A DNA stretch of 64,000 bases. Source: Flectonema sp. DT1601 (Eukaryota > Euglenozoa > Diplonemea > Diplonemida > Diplonemidae). Shown here one piece after another: positions 1 through 10,905 of this stretch. Within the stretch, counting starts at the first letter, position 1, and the number at the start of each line of letters is the position of its first letter. The stretch lies in NCBI GenBank assembly GCA_964019425.1, contig OZ025786.1:1178001-1242000 (forward strand), written 5' to 3'. Under the pieces are notes generated by a model that had not been told where the DNA came from, made no database searches, and saw only the letters and a list, made by a program, of their open reading frames with translations. The position numbers and the translations under genes were made by a program.

Positions 1-475
1 TAGAAGCATGAGGGATTCCAGCGCAATCAAGATCTCTATTATTAGATTGAAGAACATACATACGAACTTCCAAAAGATCATCGTAGGTTATGTTGAACAC
101 ATTTACTGGATATTCCCCAGAAGGGTCCTCAAGGATCGATGTTATTTCGAGTCTAATTTCCTGACCTTCATAAAACACTTCAGGAGAATACTCCATGGTG
201 TAATTATTTATTGATGGCAGAGTCGGTGAAATCGACATACTAAGAGACGTCGTTTTTGAATTTGATTCAGTTGTCGATCTGCTGTCACTGTCACTCTCAG
301 ATTCAGTCAAACTTTTAGTTAATGTCCAAACTGTTTCTGTTTGAGTCGGGACAGTTGATGACTTAGTTCTACTTCCTGAAAAGGTATCAGTCAAGGATAA
401 CGTATTGGTAACTGTACTCTCACTAATTGACGACAACACGAGAAACACAACCCATCGGAGGCTGCATTGAGTCAT
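1..475 (-). CDS. Secreted or surface Ser/Thr-rich protein, N-terminal part (runs off the left edge)
   Basis: An open frame of 158 codons starts at the ATG at 475 and is still open at the window edge. The first 20 residues (MTQCSLRWVVFLVLSSISES) form a typical signal peptide. Residues 20-95 are rich in Ser and Thr with SESDSDS-like runs, as in O-glycosylated stalks, and residues 96-158 look like the start of a folded extracellular domain (YSPEVFYEGQEIRLEI). The start is preceded by a pyrimidine-rich stretch ending in AACAG (acceptor at 495-497), giving a 19-nt leader, as for other genes here. A GTATGT at about 52-57 could be a donor, in which case the last 17 or so residues are intronic. I do not recognise the family. 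Confidence 0.7.
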   Translation of the reverse strand, partial: MTQCSLRWVVFLVLSSISESTVTNTLSLTDTFSGSRTKSSTVPTQTETVWTLTKSLTESESDSDSRSTTESNSKTTSLSMSISPTLPSINNYTMEYSPEVFYEGQEIRLEITSILEDPSGEYPVNVFNITYDDLLEVRMYVLQSNNRDLDCAGIPHAS

Positions 476-1787
476 GTTGGTACAGTGACTTACGCTGTTA
501 AAAATAATTATCTGAAATATCATAACGACTGTCAGACTGTGAAAATCCATACTCTCAACTATGTGTGCACCTGTAGCTGTAATAATAAATATAATATAAA
601 ACATCTACTTGCGAGTGATAAAAATTTCTGTTTTTTTTTTTTTTTTTTTTTGTGGTTTTTTTTTCAATTTTCTTTTGTTTGTTCCCTTTTCTTATGAAAA
701 CGAAAACCAAAAAAAAAAAAAGAAAAAAATAAGCAGCAGTCTAAATTTCTTAAATTAATTAATTCCAGGTATGGCAAGGATCAGGGGGGGAAAAAAAAAA
801 AAGGGCCGGGATACACGAGGGATATCATCCCATAGACTTGAAATAACGTGCGAATAAAAACTTGTTAACTAGATTCTCTTACTGAATTTGATAACTAAAA
901 CAAAAAATGATTCCCTCTGTTGATCGCAGAACGTATTACTAAGAGATAGTTCAGTTACCATAATTAATTAGTTGGTTGTATTCATTGGATTGAACGCGGT
1001 ATTATAAAGTCATTCTATTTATGATGACTTCACGCACAGTTGATCAACAAACAAGAATATTACAGATTCTTGTTTAGCGAGAAAAAAAATAAAAAAAAGA
1101 AATGATATATTTATATTACACATCATCCTCATCTCTAAAAATAAGGAACACATAATTGCTATAGTTTGTATACAAAAAACCAAACAAACAACTCGACAGA
1201 GGACCTAATCCAAAGTCGTTTTTCGAAGACTCAGCAACTGGAATGCTGAATAGCTTCAGCTGAAGAGACGTAATTAACTTTATAGTAAAATAAGAATACC
1301 ACTCTTTAGCTTTCCACCTTGCACAGCTTAACTACTTTAAGATTACAAGAAATGATTGAAATTGAAAGAAGAAGAAGAAAAACAACAACACACACACGTT
1401 TTGTTGTTTCTTTTAGCATTGTGTGGAATAGGCAAGTCTTAACCAGCTGTCTCTCTTAGACTCTTCATAGGTAAGTTTTTGGTGAATGCATTCCTTTTTT
1501 TTTTTTTTTTTTTTGATAATTTCGAAATTTATCAAAAACGGTTCTAATCCTTCAAAGGAAATGAGAAGTTGGCCAACTCTAAAATAAAACAACACAATCA
1601 CATCATATGCGTGATGTGTAATTCACAGTACCAACACTTCCTTATAGATGAATAGAGGATTCAGCCCAGTCAAGTTGCCGAGAGTTAAAAGGAGAGTAAA
1701 GGAAAGATCTTCAACCAGGAAAAGGGTTTCGAACAAAACTCAAATCTGATGGAGAATAAGAAAAAGAAGGAAAGCTTGAACAATAAA

Positions 1788-2253
1788 GTCTTTGATAGAC
1801 GTCAGGTAACTAACAATACAATATGATGTAAAGTAAGAACAAGTCTTTGAAAGACCTATCCGCTGAGTCCTTGACACTCATAAAAGAAAAGTAAAGAAAG
1901 CAACAAAGAGAACAATAAAGAAGACTCCCTGAGACAGGGAAAACAACACTCGTAACAGAGTAAAGTCTCTCCTTTGAAACAAGAGATAAAAGTAAAGAAG
2001 TAACAAAGAGAACTCCAGTCAGAGTTAAGAAGACACTCTCAAGACAGGAATGACGACACTCTCAAGACAGGAATGACGACACTCTCAAGACAGGAATGAC
2101 GACACTCTCAAGACAGGAATGACGACACTCTCAAGACAGGAATGACGACACTCTCCAGAGAGGGAAGACACCAACGGCAGCACCTTTTTTTGAAGATAAA
2201 AAAAGTGAAGAATAAAAATTTCGCCCAACTCTCAGAAGGCAGCAGCAGAGAGT
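1788..2253. repeat. Array of about ten short hairpins in purine-rich DNA
   Basis: Successive short inverted repeats with different sequences but similar size: GTCT/AGAC (1788-1800), GTCTTT/AAAGAC (1843-1855), TGAGT/ACTCA (1864-1880), TCCCT/AGGGA (1926-1940), ACTC/GAGT (1948-1961), TCTCT/AGAGA (1966-1986), AACTC/GAGTT (2011-2026), CTCTC/GAGAG (2151-2162), ACTCTC/GAGAGT (2228-2253). Loops are mostly 1-14 nt. The spacers are A/G-rich and partly repeated (a unit like AAAGTAAAGAAG.AACAAAGAGAA near 1889 and again near 1990). No frame explains the region. Stems that differ in sequence but keep pairing suggest selection on structure or repeated duplication. Confidence 0.5.
2032..2157. repeat. 23-bp tandem repeat, five full copies plus a partial
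   Basis: The 23-bp unit starts GACACTCTCAAGACAGG and ends AATGAC. Copies begin at 2032, 2055, 2078, 2101 and 2124, identical by eye, followed by a partial copy from 2147. The unit length is not a multiple of three, so it is not a protein repeat. It sits in the hairpin array and resembles its TCCCT/AGGGA member. Confidence 0.9.
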
Positions 2254-2592
2254 GTAACAAATCAAGAAGCAAACAACAACAAACAACGAAAAGTCGCTCC
2301 TAACCATAACAAATCAATGAAGGATGTGCCCACCCAACATACGTAGTAAACGTAAAGATAAGTAAAGCGAAGGAGTGACAGTTTCATAATACTAAAATAA
2401 GTAACAAGGTTAAAACAAAAGATTAAGCTTCAGTTAGCTAAAAAAACAAAGATAAAACAATAACATTCTCGTACCCAACTAAAATAATATTAGTTTAGGT
2501 ATCCAGAAACCTGGTAGCCACGCACTGCAAGTTGAGCGTCCGATGAATATTACAATGGATGTAATATTTCTTTTTTTTAATTTTCTTTCACA

Positions 2593-2627
<35 letters not shown>

Positions 2628-2771
2628 TAAGTTCGTATTCATTAGTTCGTAGCTCACTACTAGCGGTGCCCACTTCTGTCAAAACAGAATACCGATTTCT
2701 ATGAGGTTAAGCGCCCTATTAGATTGAGTGATTTATGATTTGTTTTAAAGCGAAGGGGAGAGGAAGGGGGG

Positions 2772-2806
<35 letters not shown>

Positions 2807-4493
2807 GTTCTCTATTGCGTTGCGTACGTCAACGAACTTTGTGTGAGTGTTTATAGGCTGTCAAAAGGTTTTCACTTTAACAGTCTAACTGCGTTTACAC
2901 AGCAACAAGTTAGTCACACGAAACATAAACGACAAGTGAAGGATAAAACTCACAGTGAGTCACCACAATTATAGTAAACAAAAGATCACAAATGAAAGAA
3001 CATCAACATTGACAGCACATGAAGCGCAAGTGACAGCTAGTAAGCTTCTCTTTCCCTATTCTCTCTGATTAACGAGGTTGGCTTACTGTCCACTGGACGT
3101 TAGTGGTTATTTTGTATACGGAAAAAACTGAAATCCGATAATTGTGAGCAACTTAGAGAAGGGAACAAAAAATAAAAAAATAAAATAAAATAAAAAAGAA
3201 TAAAACACACTGAGTGTTGAATAAAGTCAGACTAAACAAGATAAAAAAACAAATACAGAAAACAGATTATTAAAAAAAAAAAAAATTAAAAAAAAAGTAA
3301 CTACGAAAAAAAACTCAATAAGCAGGTATCTGTGTTAACAAGGGCAGCAAATAAACCGCTCCTCACATCACAAAAAATACCTTAAAAAAGGAGTGACTGC
3401 ATTTTTTAGGGAGTCAGTTATATAAGATGGGTGCTGTGCAACACAACAACAACAGCAACAACAAGACTCCAATCCATGATACCGCTTTCGTGATCGCAGC
3501 CATAGATAAATAGCAAACAAAGAAATATAATTACGTCTAGAGGACAATATTCCTTGTGGGGGGGGGGGGGGGGGGTAACTTGGATACTAGAATTATATCT
3601 TGGGGGGGATGAAAAAAAAATAAAAATAACAAAACAGAGGGTTAAGGAGAAAAAAACGAATTCAAATAAAACCCGAAAAAAAAAAGACAACGATGAATCG
3701 TTTCCTTTTTATTGCTCAGATCATAGCAAAGTAATTTACTTAATTTTTTTTTATTGTTTCTTGTTATTCATTCCCGTTTGAATACAACAAATATTATTTT
3801 CTGTCGTTTGGTTGCTGTTTTTTTTTTCTTTTTTTTGTCAGTTGAAAGTCGTGTTACCATGAGCTGACAGAAAAAAGAGAAGAAGACTCTGGAAGAGAAA
3901 TTGAAATTTAAGGGGGGAAAAAAAAAAAAGTGAGTGCCTCACCAGTTACCAACGTTGGAATACACAGCGTTTTAGGAGAACTCAATTTTTTCTTTTTATT
4001 TCCTTTTTTTTTATTTTATTTTTTTTCCAATAATTCTAAAACCGAGAGAGAGAGAGAGAAAGAGAGTTAAAAGAAAATAAAACAACAAATTTTAGTGAAA
4101 AAGCGCTGTGGAAAAAAAAATGAACAGAAAAAAACAAAACAAAAAAAAAAAAAAACACACGACACAACAACACACACACAAATAGCGTTTTTCGGTTAGC
4201 TCTTGTATGTAAAACAACAAAACAAAAAAAGATTTTTTTTTTTTTTTTTTTATGTAAATACGAAACTAAATTGATTCACCTCTTCTTCTTCTTTAGGTCA
4301 AAGCACGGCAGTGATAGATTCGAATCTTGTTACCGTTGTGTTGTAGCAATTTCTCATAAATCAGTAGTGTGCCTCATTTCCTTTTACCTTTCTTTTTTTT
4401 TTTTTTTTTTCTTTTAAAGGTTGATAGTTCAATTATATAGAAATACCAACAGGATATGTCATTACATGCATAACGATAGTTTGTACAAGATGA

Positions 4494-4529
<36 letters not shown>

Positions 4530-5078
4530 TGGTAGGTACCTACTTGAAAAGGGGATTCCCTTGTTGAAGTAGTATTTTGGTGAAATGGAAATTTTAAAAA
4601 AAAAAAAAAAAAAAAAGTCCTCTAACTAAGAATGGTGACGAAGCTTCTTGTCAAAGTAAAGAAAAAAAAAAAAAGCTTTGCCACGCTCGTGAAACACAAG
4701 CGGAAGAGAAAAGATTTTAATTTCTATCCCGTCTATTCTTCAGAAATCAACACAGAGGAAGGCAAAAACACAGATCTATTTTTTTATTTTCCCCTCTTTT
4801 TTTTTCTTTTGTTAAACCCTCCGTTTGCGCATCCAAAAAACTGTAACCAAGATTAACTTACAAAAGGTGAGCATGGCATGGATTACGCTGTGCTGCAAAC
4901 ACACAGGTCGGATTGATCGATTTAAAAACAAAAACAGATCGGAGCTAAATTTAAAGAGTTTTTTTATTTATTTATTTTTTTGTATGAAAAACTGTACTAA
5001 GAACCTTTTTATGTTTGGTCATTTCGAAAATTCCAGTCGAACCGACCAATAGAAGAGACATCAGTAAAACTGAGTAGA

Positions 5079-5236
5079 AATATAATTGAGCTGTTCGGTA
5101 ATTCCCAAGGGTTGAGATATAATAAGAATTGCATGAACTTGCATTGGGGCTTTTGCGCTGCAAGTTAGAAATCAGAAAAATCCTTTTTTTTACACTCACA
5201 AAACGTTTTTTTTTTTTTTTTTTACTTTTTCGCAGT
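5079..5236. repeat. Dispersed repeat, copy A (second copy at 55181-55339)
   Basis: About 155 bp clearly similar to 55181-55339. Shared blocks include ATATAATTGAGC, TTCGGTAATTCC, GAAATCAGAAAAA, CACAAAACGTTTTT and a TTTTTCGCAG end. Copies differ mainly in homopolymer lengths and small gaps. No coding content or clear terminal repeats seen. Confidence 0.7.
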
Positions 5237-5509
5237 CGCCGAGATCGATTTAACCTAAAAAAAAAAATAAAAAGTTCGTTTAGTTTCAGCGACGCAACTA
5301 GAAAAGGAAAAGGGAGGGGGAAAAAAAAACATGGAGGGCAAAAACGGAGAACGGAATTGTGATCTTTGAATTGTGATCCATCGGATCAGTTGTACTTCCT
5401 TCCATACGAAGGTGTGGATGGAAAAAAAAAATAAAACAAAATTCAAATAAGAAATATTATATTGAATCAGTTCAAGATTAATATTCAAACCAGATCGATC
5501 GTTAGCAAG

Positions 5510-8425
5510 TTAAACACTAACACTCTGAACATCAATATCGGTATCATCCTTATCTTCATCAGACTTTGTTAGTTTAAGAGTCCGTCTCTTTGGGGGTAGT
5601 ATCATAGCACTGCTGCTTTCTCTGCGGATTGATCCGAAACTCTTCTCACGATCGATGTCGTCAATCATTTCAGTCCATGTGAGTGTTCCTCTACCAACGT
5701 CAGTTAGAAGTCCATCCCAGTTGAGATCATGTTTTTTTAAAGAAGTTTCTGAAGTCTTGTCTGTTTCGTCGCTTTCATCGCTGTTACTGCTGCTGCTTGC
5801 TACTTCTTTCATGTCAATTAAAAGTTGAGTTCTATATTCCTCCTCAAGACGTTCAATTCGTTTAGTAAACAACACCCATAAGAATGCAATTCCATCACCA
5901 ATTGTTCGTAACAGGAGAAGACACAACGCGATCATTATAATTGTAGTCCCAACTTCAAATCCCCAGTCATTACGATCTTCACTGTAGAATCCTTTCGCAA
6001 TGAATATCAATCCAATAGTTTGTAAAACCTGACCAAGAAGCTCACTGTGATTGTTTCTATTATGTGCGAAGGGTCGTATTTTCGCAATCGCACATGCATA
6101 AATAATAGTCATCACTGCTAGTATCATTCTCTTATGACCACATTGAACCATAGTATTTACACGAACACCAGCAACCAAAGCCATACCAAGACTGAGTGAC
6201 ATATCCGCTACAATGAATCGAGTTGAGTGAGGAAGAAATCTCCTAAAAGCAACACCGAATCGATTTACAAAGTCTTTGTGTAGGGGAAGCCATTCACCCT
6301 CACCTACGAAGTAAGCTAATCGTTTTCCTGTTGTTTTATCAGTTCTGTACACTGCATTGTCATTGGTGCTTTTTAAGAAGAAAGAAAGCCATATTGCTAC
6401 TGCTAATGATACTATCAGCACTAAGACTCCTATTATGACATGCCACAACACCCCTGGATGAAATGATACTCTAGCAGCTGACAAAGCTGTACCCTGCAAC
6501 AGGAATAAGTAACAAAATAAAGTTGCTGCCGGGAACCTCAGCATCCCCTGGGCCACTAAAGTGTCTCCTGCTGTTCTTAAAAAACTGATGTGTCGATGGC
6601 AGACGTGGATGAGTTGAACAAAAATGAAATGAAGAATTGTGAATCCCAATATAATTGAGAGGTTTCCTACTATACACCCGACGTACTGTGCTTCGCTGTC
6701 GCCTATTTCGAGGGCGGTAGGATGCAAATTCCTAGTGAGAACATCCTGTTCTTCATCTTCTTGACCGCAGCCGGTTCCAAGAGCCATGAGCAAACGAGCT
6801 CCACCCAGAGGAGATGCAAAAGAGAGAAATCCGACAACAACAGCAGCATCCTTCGGGGATGTGTCATTACGGACTGATGTAGGTTCTGGTACAATTGCCT
6901 CCAGCGAAGGTCTAGAAGTAGGACTGGCTGTGGGAAGTTCAGTTGGAACTGCGGTAGGCAACTTCGTGACAGCTGTTGGCACAACAGTCGGAGTACCTGT
7001 TGGAAGTGCCGTACTCCCTATCGGCATAGTAGTAGGTACGGCGGTTGGAATAGCAGTCGGTACCAATGTGGGCGATGTTGTCGGAAGAGAAGTTGGGACA
7101 GTTGTTGGTACAGCAGTTGGAGTGGCTGTTGGTACAGCAGTCGGTAAAGCTGTAGGCACCGTAGTGGGAATGGCAGTCGGTACGGTTGTTGGTACAGCAG
7201 TCGGTACAGCGGTTGGAATGGCCGTTGGAACTGATGTCGGAATGGCAGTCGGTACGGCTGTTGGAATGGCAGTTGGAATAGCTGTAGGAATTGCAGTAGG
7301 TACCACTGTAGGTATTGCCGTTGGTACCGCCGTTGGTACCGCCGTTGGCACCGCTGTTGGCACCGCTGTTGGCACCGCTGTTGGTACTGCCGTTGGTACC
7401 GCCGTTGGTATTGCCGTTGGTACCGCCGTTGGCACCGCTGTTGGTACTGCCGTTGGTACCGCCGTTGGAACAGCAGTGGGGATCGATGTAGGAACGGCTG
7501 TGGGAATTGCTGTTGGCACTGCAGTAGGCACAGCAGTGGGCACCGCTGTGGGTATCGCTGTTGGAACAGCAGTCGGCACTGCAGTGGGGATTAATGTAGG
7601 TATAGCCGTTGGAATAGCTGTAGGCACAGCAGTCGGAACAGCAGTCGGTATCGCCGTTGGAATCGCAGTAGGTATGGCAGTTGGAACAGCAGTCGGTATC
7701 GCCGTTGGAATCGCGGTAGGTATGGCAGTTGGAACAGCAGTCGGTATCGCCGTTGGAATCGCGGTAGGTATGGCCGTTGGAATAGCTGTAGGCACCGCTG
7801 TCGGGATGGCCGTTGGAATTGCAGTGGGTACCGCAGTCGGGACAGCTGTGGGGATTGCTGTTGGCACTGCGGTAGGCACAGCCGTCGGGACAGCAGTCGG
7901 TACAATAGTATCCGGGTAGTCAGTACAAGGACTACAACTAAGTATTCCATACTCTATATCAACACCAACTGTTTTGTGTGATGTTTCTGTAGATTTTAAA
8001 TAACATTCACTAACTGACTTATCCCAAGTCCAATATTTACATAACGGATTCGCAGCACAGAAGTCATTACAGGCACAGCCATCAGGGACGCCGGTTTTTG
8101 TATCAAAGGGAGCGTCTACGCTGTCAACTGTTACGCCTAATTTATAACAAGCAGCAATACCAATAACGCCAGTTCCGGCTACAATGTTTGCAGCAGGGCA
8201 AGAATCTGTATACACTGTGCATACACCACTTTTCCAAACAGTAGTCAATGCATTGGGAACAGCAACTTTAGCATCGACACATTGAGTACCGCCTGTTGCT
8301 GAAACAATCACACCGCCTGTCAGTGGCTTTGTACATTCAACATTTGTGTAGGTTCCCCAAGACCCCCATCCATTAACATTTTCTACAACTAAACTCCATA
8401 TAAACAATGCTATCCATATCTGCAT
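5510..8425 (-). CDS. Surface protein: signal peptide, PAN-like Cys domain, giant VPTA/IPTA repeat, multi-pass membrane domain
   Basis: A 971-residue single-exon frame. Residues 1-19 are a signal peptide. Residues 20-170 are Cys-rich; CACNDFCAANPLCKYWTWD fits a PAN/Apple-type carbohydrate- or protein-binding module. Residues about 173-498 are an almost unbroken run of four-residue units (VPTA, IPTA, variants), likely an extended glycosylated stalk. Residues about 545-860 hold roughly seven or eight hydrophobic segments, so the stalk is outside and the protein crosses the membrane repeatedly. The tail (870-971) is charged and Ser/Glu-rich and presumably cytoplasmic. The start is supported by an AG acceptor 9 nt upstream. 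The same PT repeat occurs in the secreted protein at 43408-44382. No enzymatic motif seen; sensor or adhesin is only a guess. Confidence 0.9.
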   Translation of the reverse strand: MQIWIALFIWSLVVENVNGWGSWGTYTNVECTKPLTGGVIVSATGGTQCVDAKVAVPNALTTVWKSGVCTVYTDSCPAANIVAGTGVIGIAACYKLGVTVDSVDAPFDTKTGVPDGCACNDFCAANPLCKYWTWDKSVSECYLKSTETSHKTVGVDIEYGILSCSPCTDYPDTIVPTAVPTAVPTAVPTAIPTAVPTAVPTAIPTAIPTAVPTAIPTAIPTAIPTAIPTAVPTAIPTAIPTAIPTAVPTAIPTAIPTAIPTAVPTAVPTAIPTAIPTLIPTAVPTAVPTAIPTAVPTAVPTAVPTAIPTAVPTSIPTAVPTAVPTAVPTAVPTAVPTAIPTAVPTAVPTAVPTAVPTAVPTAVPTAVPTAIPTVVPTAIPTAIPTAIPTAVPTAIPTSVPTAIPTAVPTAVPTTVPTAIPTTVPTALPTAVPTATPTAVPTTVPTSLPTTSPTLVPTAIPTAVPTTMPIGSTALPTGTPTVVPTAVTKLPTAVPTELPTASPTSRPSLEAIVPEPTSVRNDTSPKDAAVVVGFLSFASPLGGARLLMALGTGCGQEDEEQDVLTRNLHPTALEIGDSEAQYVGCIVGNLSIILGFTILHFIFVQLIHVCHRHISFLRTAGDTLVAQGMLRFPAATLFCYLFLLQGTALSAARVSFHPGVLWHVIIGVLVLIVSLAVAIWLSFFLKSTNDNAVYRTDKTTGKRLAYFVGEGEWLPLHKDFVNRFGVAFRRFLPHSTRFIVADMSLSLGMALVAGVRVNTMVQCGHKRMILAVMTIIYACAIAKIRPFAHNRNNHSELLGQVLQTIGLIFIAKGFYSEDRNDWGFEVGTTIIMIALCLLLLRTIGDGIAFLWVLFTKRIERLEEEYRTQLLIDMKEVASSSSNSDESDETDKTSETSLKKHDLNWDGLLTDVGRGTLTWTEMIDDIDREKSFGSIRRESSSAMILPPKRRTLKLTKSDEDKDDTDIDVQSVSV
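6930..7907 (-). repeat. Coding minisatellite of about 80 twelve-bp units (VPTA/IPTA)
   Basis: Degenerate 12-bp units encode (V/I)PTA over about 970 bp inside the 971-residue protein gene. Third positions vary widely while the amino-acid pattern is kept, so selection acts on the protein. Because 12 is a multiple of 3, the antisense strand is also open and would read as a GTAVG-type repeat. Confidence 0.95.
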
Positions 8426-9172
8426 GGTAGCCGTCTGGAAATGATGAATAAAAAATGATACGACAGGGAATCGAACTGCACAACTAATACTGAAACGTTA
8501 GCAAAAGATCTGTCGGTCAAACCTTTTTTTTTTTAATTACCAGTATTTAACATTAGAGATTTTCGCTATTGGAGAGTCCAATAATTCCATTTGCGTTCTT
8601 CACTAGGAGTGATGATTTTTTTTTTACCCCACGTTCTATTAAGAAAGAAGAGGGAAAAAAAACTCTCCGTTCACACGTTTTGTTAACCAAAAACATCCCT
8701 GGGATATTTTCATACAAACCTGTGAAAAACGAAGTAGCTGTTATGAACCCTTGTTGATTACTGGTAACTAATTTTCACAAGTTTCTGCTTCTGATTCACT
8801 TTCAAGGGTCAATTCCAGTTACGGTGAATAAAGTTCTAACGCGAAAAATTTCTTAAATATTATAACAATATCTTAATTAATATACGCACCCACAGAACTC
8901 ATTTTATCAAACAATAATAATTGTTCGGATTTGAGTTTCAGAAGTAAGGGGAAAAAAAAAAAAAAAAAAAAAAAAACAACAACAACAACAACAACAAAAA
9001 CACACGTTTCTAATCACCCATCAATACTAAATAATGAGATGATAATAAGTTCACAAAGTATGGTAGCATACTACACTCGTAAGAACACAACTCTGAAATA
9101 ACAAAAAGGAAGACAACACAAGAATCTAGTTTTCTCGGTGTGAAGACAACACAACTAAAATAGCTGTGCGGA
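8426..9172. other. Intergenic region
   Basis: Leader of the VPTA-repeat gene (acceptor CAG at 8435-8437), a long A run near 8950-8975 followed by (CAA)n to about 8998, and the 3' flank of the lactonase gene. No gene seen. Confidence 0.6.
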
Positions 9173-10246
9173 CTATTCAATCAGTGCAGTGCAAGAAGCA
9201 AATTTACACTCATAAGAAGCTAGTTGGGTTAGTTCTCCTTCGTTAAATTTGAATACAGCTACCTTATCAGTATCTTGTTCCTCAGGGTGTAGTTTAGATG
9301 AAATTATGTGACAAGAAACATAAATAAGATCTCTGCTGATTAAGAAGTGTCTCGGAGTAGTTCCACCTGAAAATGATCTTGAGAAAGGAATAAGTTGACC
9401 GTCTGAATCAATTTTAAAAACACAAAATTCATTAGTTGTACGAGTAACTGCTAATAAATATTTTCTACAATTCGAAAGTGAGATTTCTGAAGCTCCTCTG
9501 TGATGAGCATCAGTTCCTTTTACGTTTTCTGGAAGTAATGAGACAGACGAGTTGATTTCCGTTGTTGAAATACCCTTTTTATCGCAATAATCAAACTTGA
9601 ATATAGTGATACTTGACAACAGTTCGTTTAACACATACAAATTATTCTTTTCAAAGTCTACTTCGATATGTCTGGGTCCACCTCCAGGCTGACATTCAAT
9701 CTTACTTAAGAACGTAAGAGAAGAGTGTTCTTGTTTGATGATGTGAACACAGTCAAGACCCAAGTCAGAAACCGCAATAATTCCATCTTTAATTTGCTTT
9801 ACTTCATGAGGGTGAGAAGATTCCTGTCGGAAACTTAAAGCAGGGACTCGAACTGGAGCAGAAACATCAAGTATATTTATGTTCTTTACATCTAAACAAC
9901 CTTCCTCATCGTATGGTACAGCCGTTACTGTTCCTGCTGTGTAAGCAGCGATAACAGCACAGCCTTGTGATAGTAGAATGTGACAAGGGGCTCCAGGAAC
10001 AGGACATTCTCCTTTCTTTATTAACTTTCCATCAGCTACTGAATAACTGAAAATACATCCTCCCTTATCTGTCTCACCAGTGGCAATTAATACTCCGTTA
10101 GAGTATTCCACCCAACTAGGATTAGTCGGCCCATCAACTTCCGCTAGTTGCTCAAGTTTGCGTCCTTCTTCTGATATTCCCCAAACCCGGAGTGACGAGG
10201 TTTCGCTTTTTTCATTCAAATAGTCTGATCGTCCACTTACTAACAT
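9173..10246 (-). CDS. Lactonase-family seven-bladed beta-propeller protein (YbhE/6-phosphogluconolactonase-like)
   Basis: About 357 residues. Repeated blades and the motifs GGGPRHIEVDFEKNNLYVLNE, GASEISLSNCRKYLLAVTR and GGTTPRHFLISRDLIYVS are those of the lactonase family (PF10282), which includes bacterial Pgl/YbhE and fungal muconate-lactonising enzymes. It probably opens a sugar lactone such as 6-phosphogluconolactone; a proven pentose-phosphate role is inference because several family members have other substrates. No signal peptide, so probably cytosolic. The frame extends 34 codons further upstream, but that extension translates an A-run and lies before a good acceptor (TTCTCTTTCTACCAG, CAG at 10284-10286), so I take the ATG at 10246 with a 37-nt leader. 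Confidence 0.8.
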   Translation of the reverse strand: MLVSGRSDYLNEKSETSSLRVWGISEEGRKLEQLAEVDGPTNPSWVEYSNGVLIATGETDKGGCIFSYSVADGKLIKKGECPVPGAPCHILLSQGCAVIAAYTAGTVTAVPYDEEGCLDVKNINILDVSAPVRVPALSFRQESSHPHEVKQIKDGIIAVSDLGLDCVHIIKQEHSSLTFLSKIECQPGGGPRHIEVDFEKNNLYVLNELLSSITIFKFDYCDKKGISTTEINSSVSLLPENVKGTDAHHRGASEISLSNCRKYLLAVTRTTNEFCVFKIDSDGQLIPFSRSFSGGTTPRHFLISRDLIYVSCHIISSKLHPEEQDTDKVAVFKFNEGELTQLASYECKFASCTALIE

Positions 10247-10641
10247 TGTATTGTGCTTTGTTATTTTGTTTATAGTATTTGAACTGGTAGAAAGAGAATG
10301 TATTTTTTTCTTTTTTTTTTTTTTTATAATAAATGTGATGAAAGCCATTCCAATAGTTAGCCCTGAACTGAATTCTAATCCAAACCCGTGTCTTTACAAC
10401 AGTAAATCAACAAGGCAAGTATCTATCAAGTGTATTGTAGATGACAGTAGCGGCTCTTTATCAGAGGGAAAAAAAAAAAAAAAAGAGATATGGAAATCCA
10501 AGTCGAAGCGATATTTAAGACAAATGGTAATTAAAAAAAATAAACAAAACTAATCTTACAGACTTACACTACAACCAAAAGAAATATTTTAGAAAGAAAG
10601 AAAGAAAAAAAAAAAAAAAAAAAAAACGAGGGAGCAAAAAC

Positions 10642-10776
10642 ACTATTCAGATAAAGCATTATATTTTGTTGATCGCAGACAGTAATACTGAGCGCACAGG
10701 GAAATAGATAACTTTTTGAACATAATAAATAAACGGACCTTAATCTGAATAGTTTCTTCTCCACTTCGTCGGTGCA
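10642..10776. repeat. Dispersed repeat family R2, copy 1
   Basis: Begins ACTATTCAGAT and contains its inverted complement ATCTGAATAGT near 10743-10753, followed by CTTCTCCACTTCGTCGGTGC. The interior is almost identical to the copy at 35163-35290. A short non-autonomous element downstream of the transporter gene. Confidence 0.75.
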
Positions 10777-10905
10777 CAAGAAAAACATAGTAGTGTAAGA
10801 ACAACGAATACCTCCGTTGCAAAAATATTTAATAACTGGGCTTGCTGTAAGCTCCACACAAAATTAAAAAAATTAATTTCACTGCCTAAGTGATTAAAAC
10901 AACTG

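Larger units (their letters stand above)
476..5509. other. 5-kb gene desert
   Basis: No convincing coding region on either strand. It holds many A/T homopolymer runs, a G run near 3557-3575, an (AG)n run near 4042-4066, a purine-rich hairpin array (1788-2253) with a 23-bp tandem repeat inside it, and a dispersed repeat at 5079-5236. Short frames here are Lys- or Phe-rich translations of the homopolymers. Confidence 0.6.

Noticed and set aside
4632-5052. Plus-strand frames starting MVTKLLVKV and MAWITLCC
   Set aside because: Lys- or Phe-rich, overlapping homopolymers, no domain.
6786-7919. 377-codon plus-strand frame reading GTAVG/GIAVG repeats
   Set aside because: It is the antisense of the 12-bp VPTA minisatellite; a 12-bp period keeps the opposite strand open automatically.
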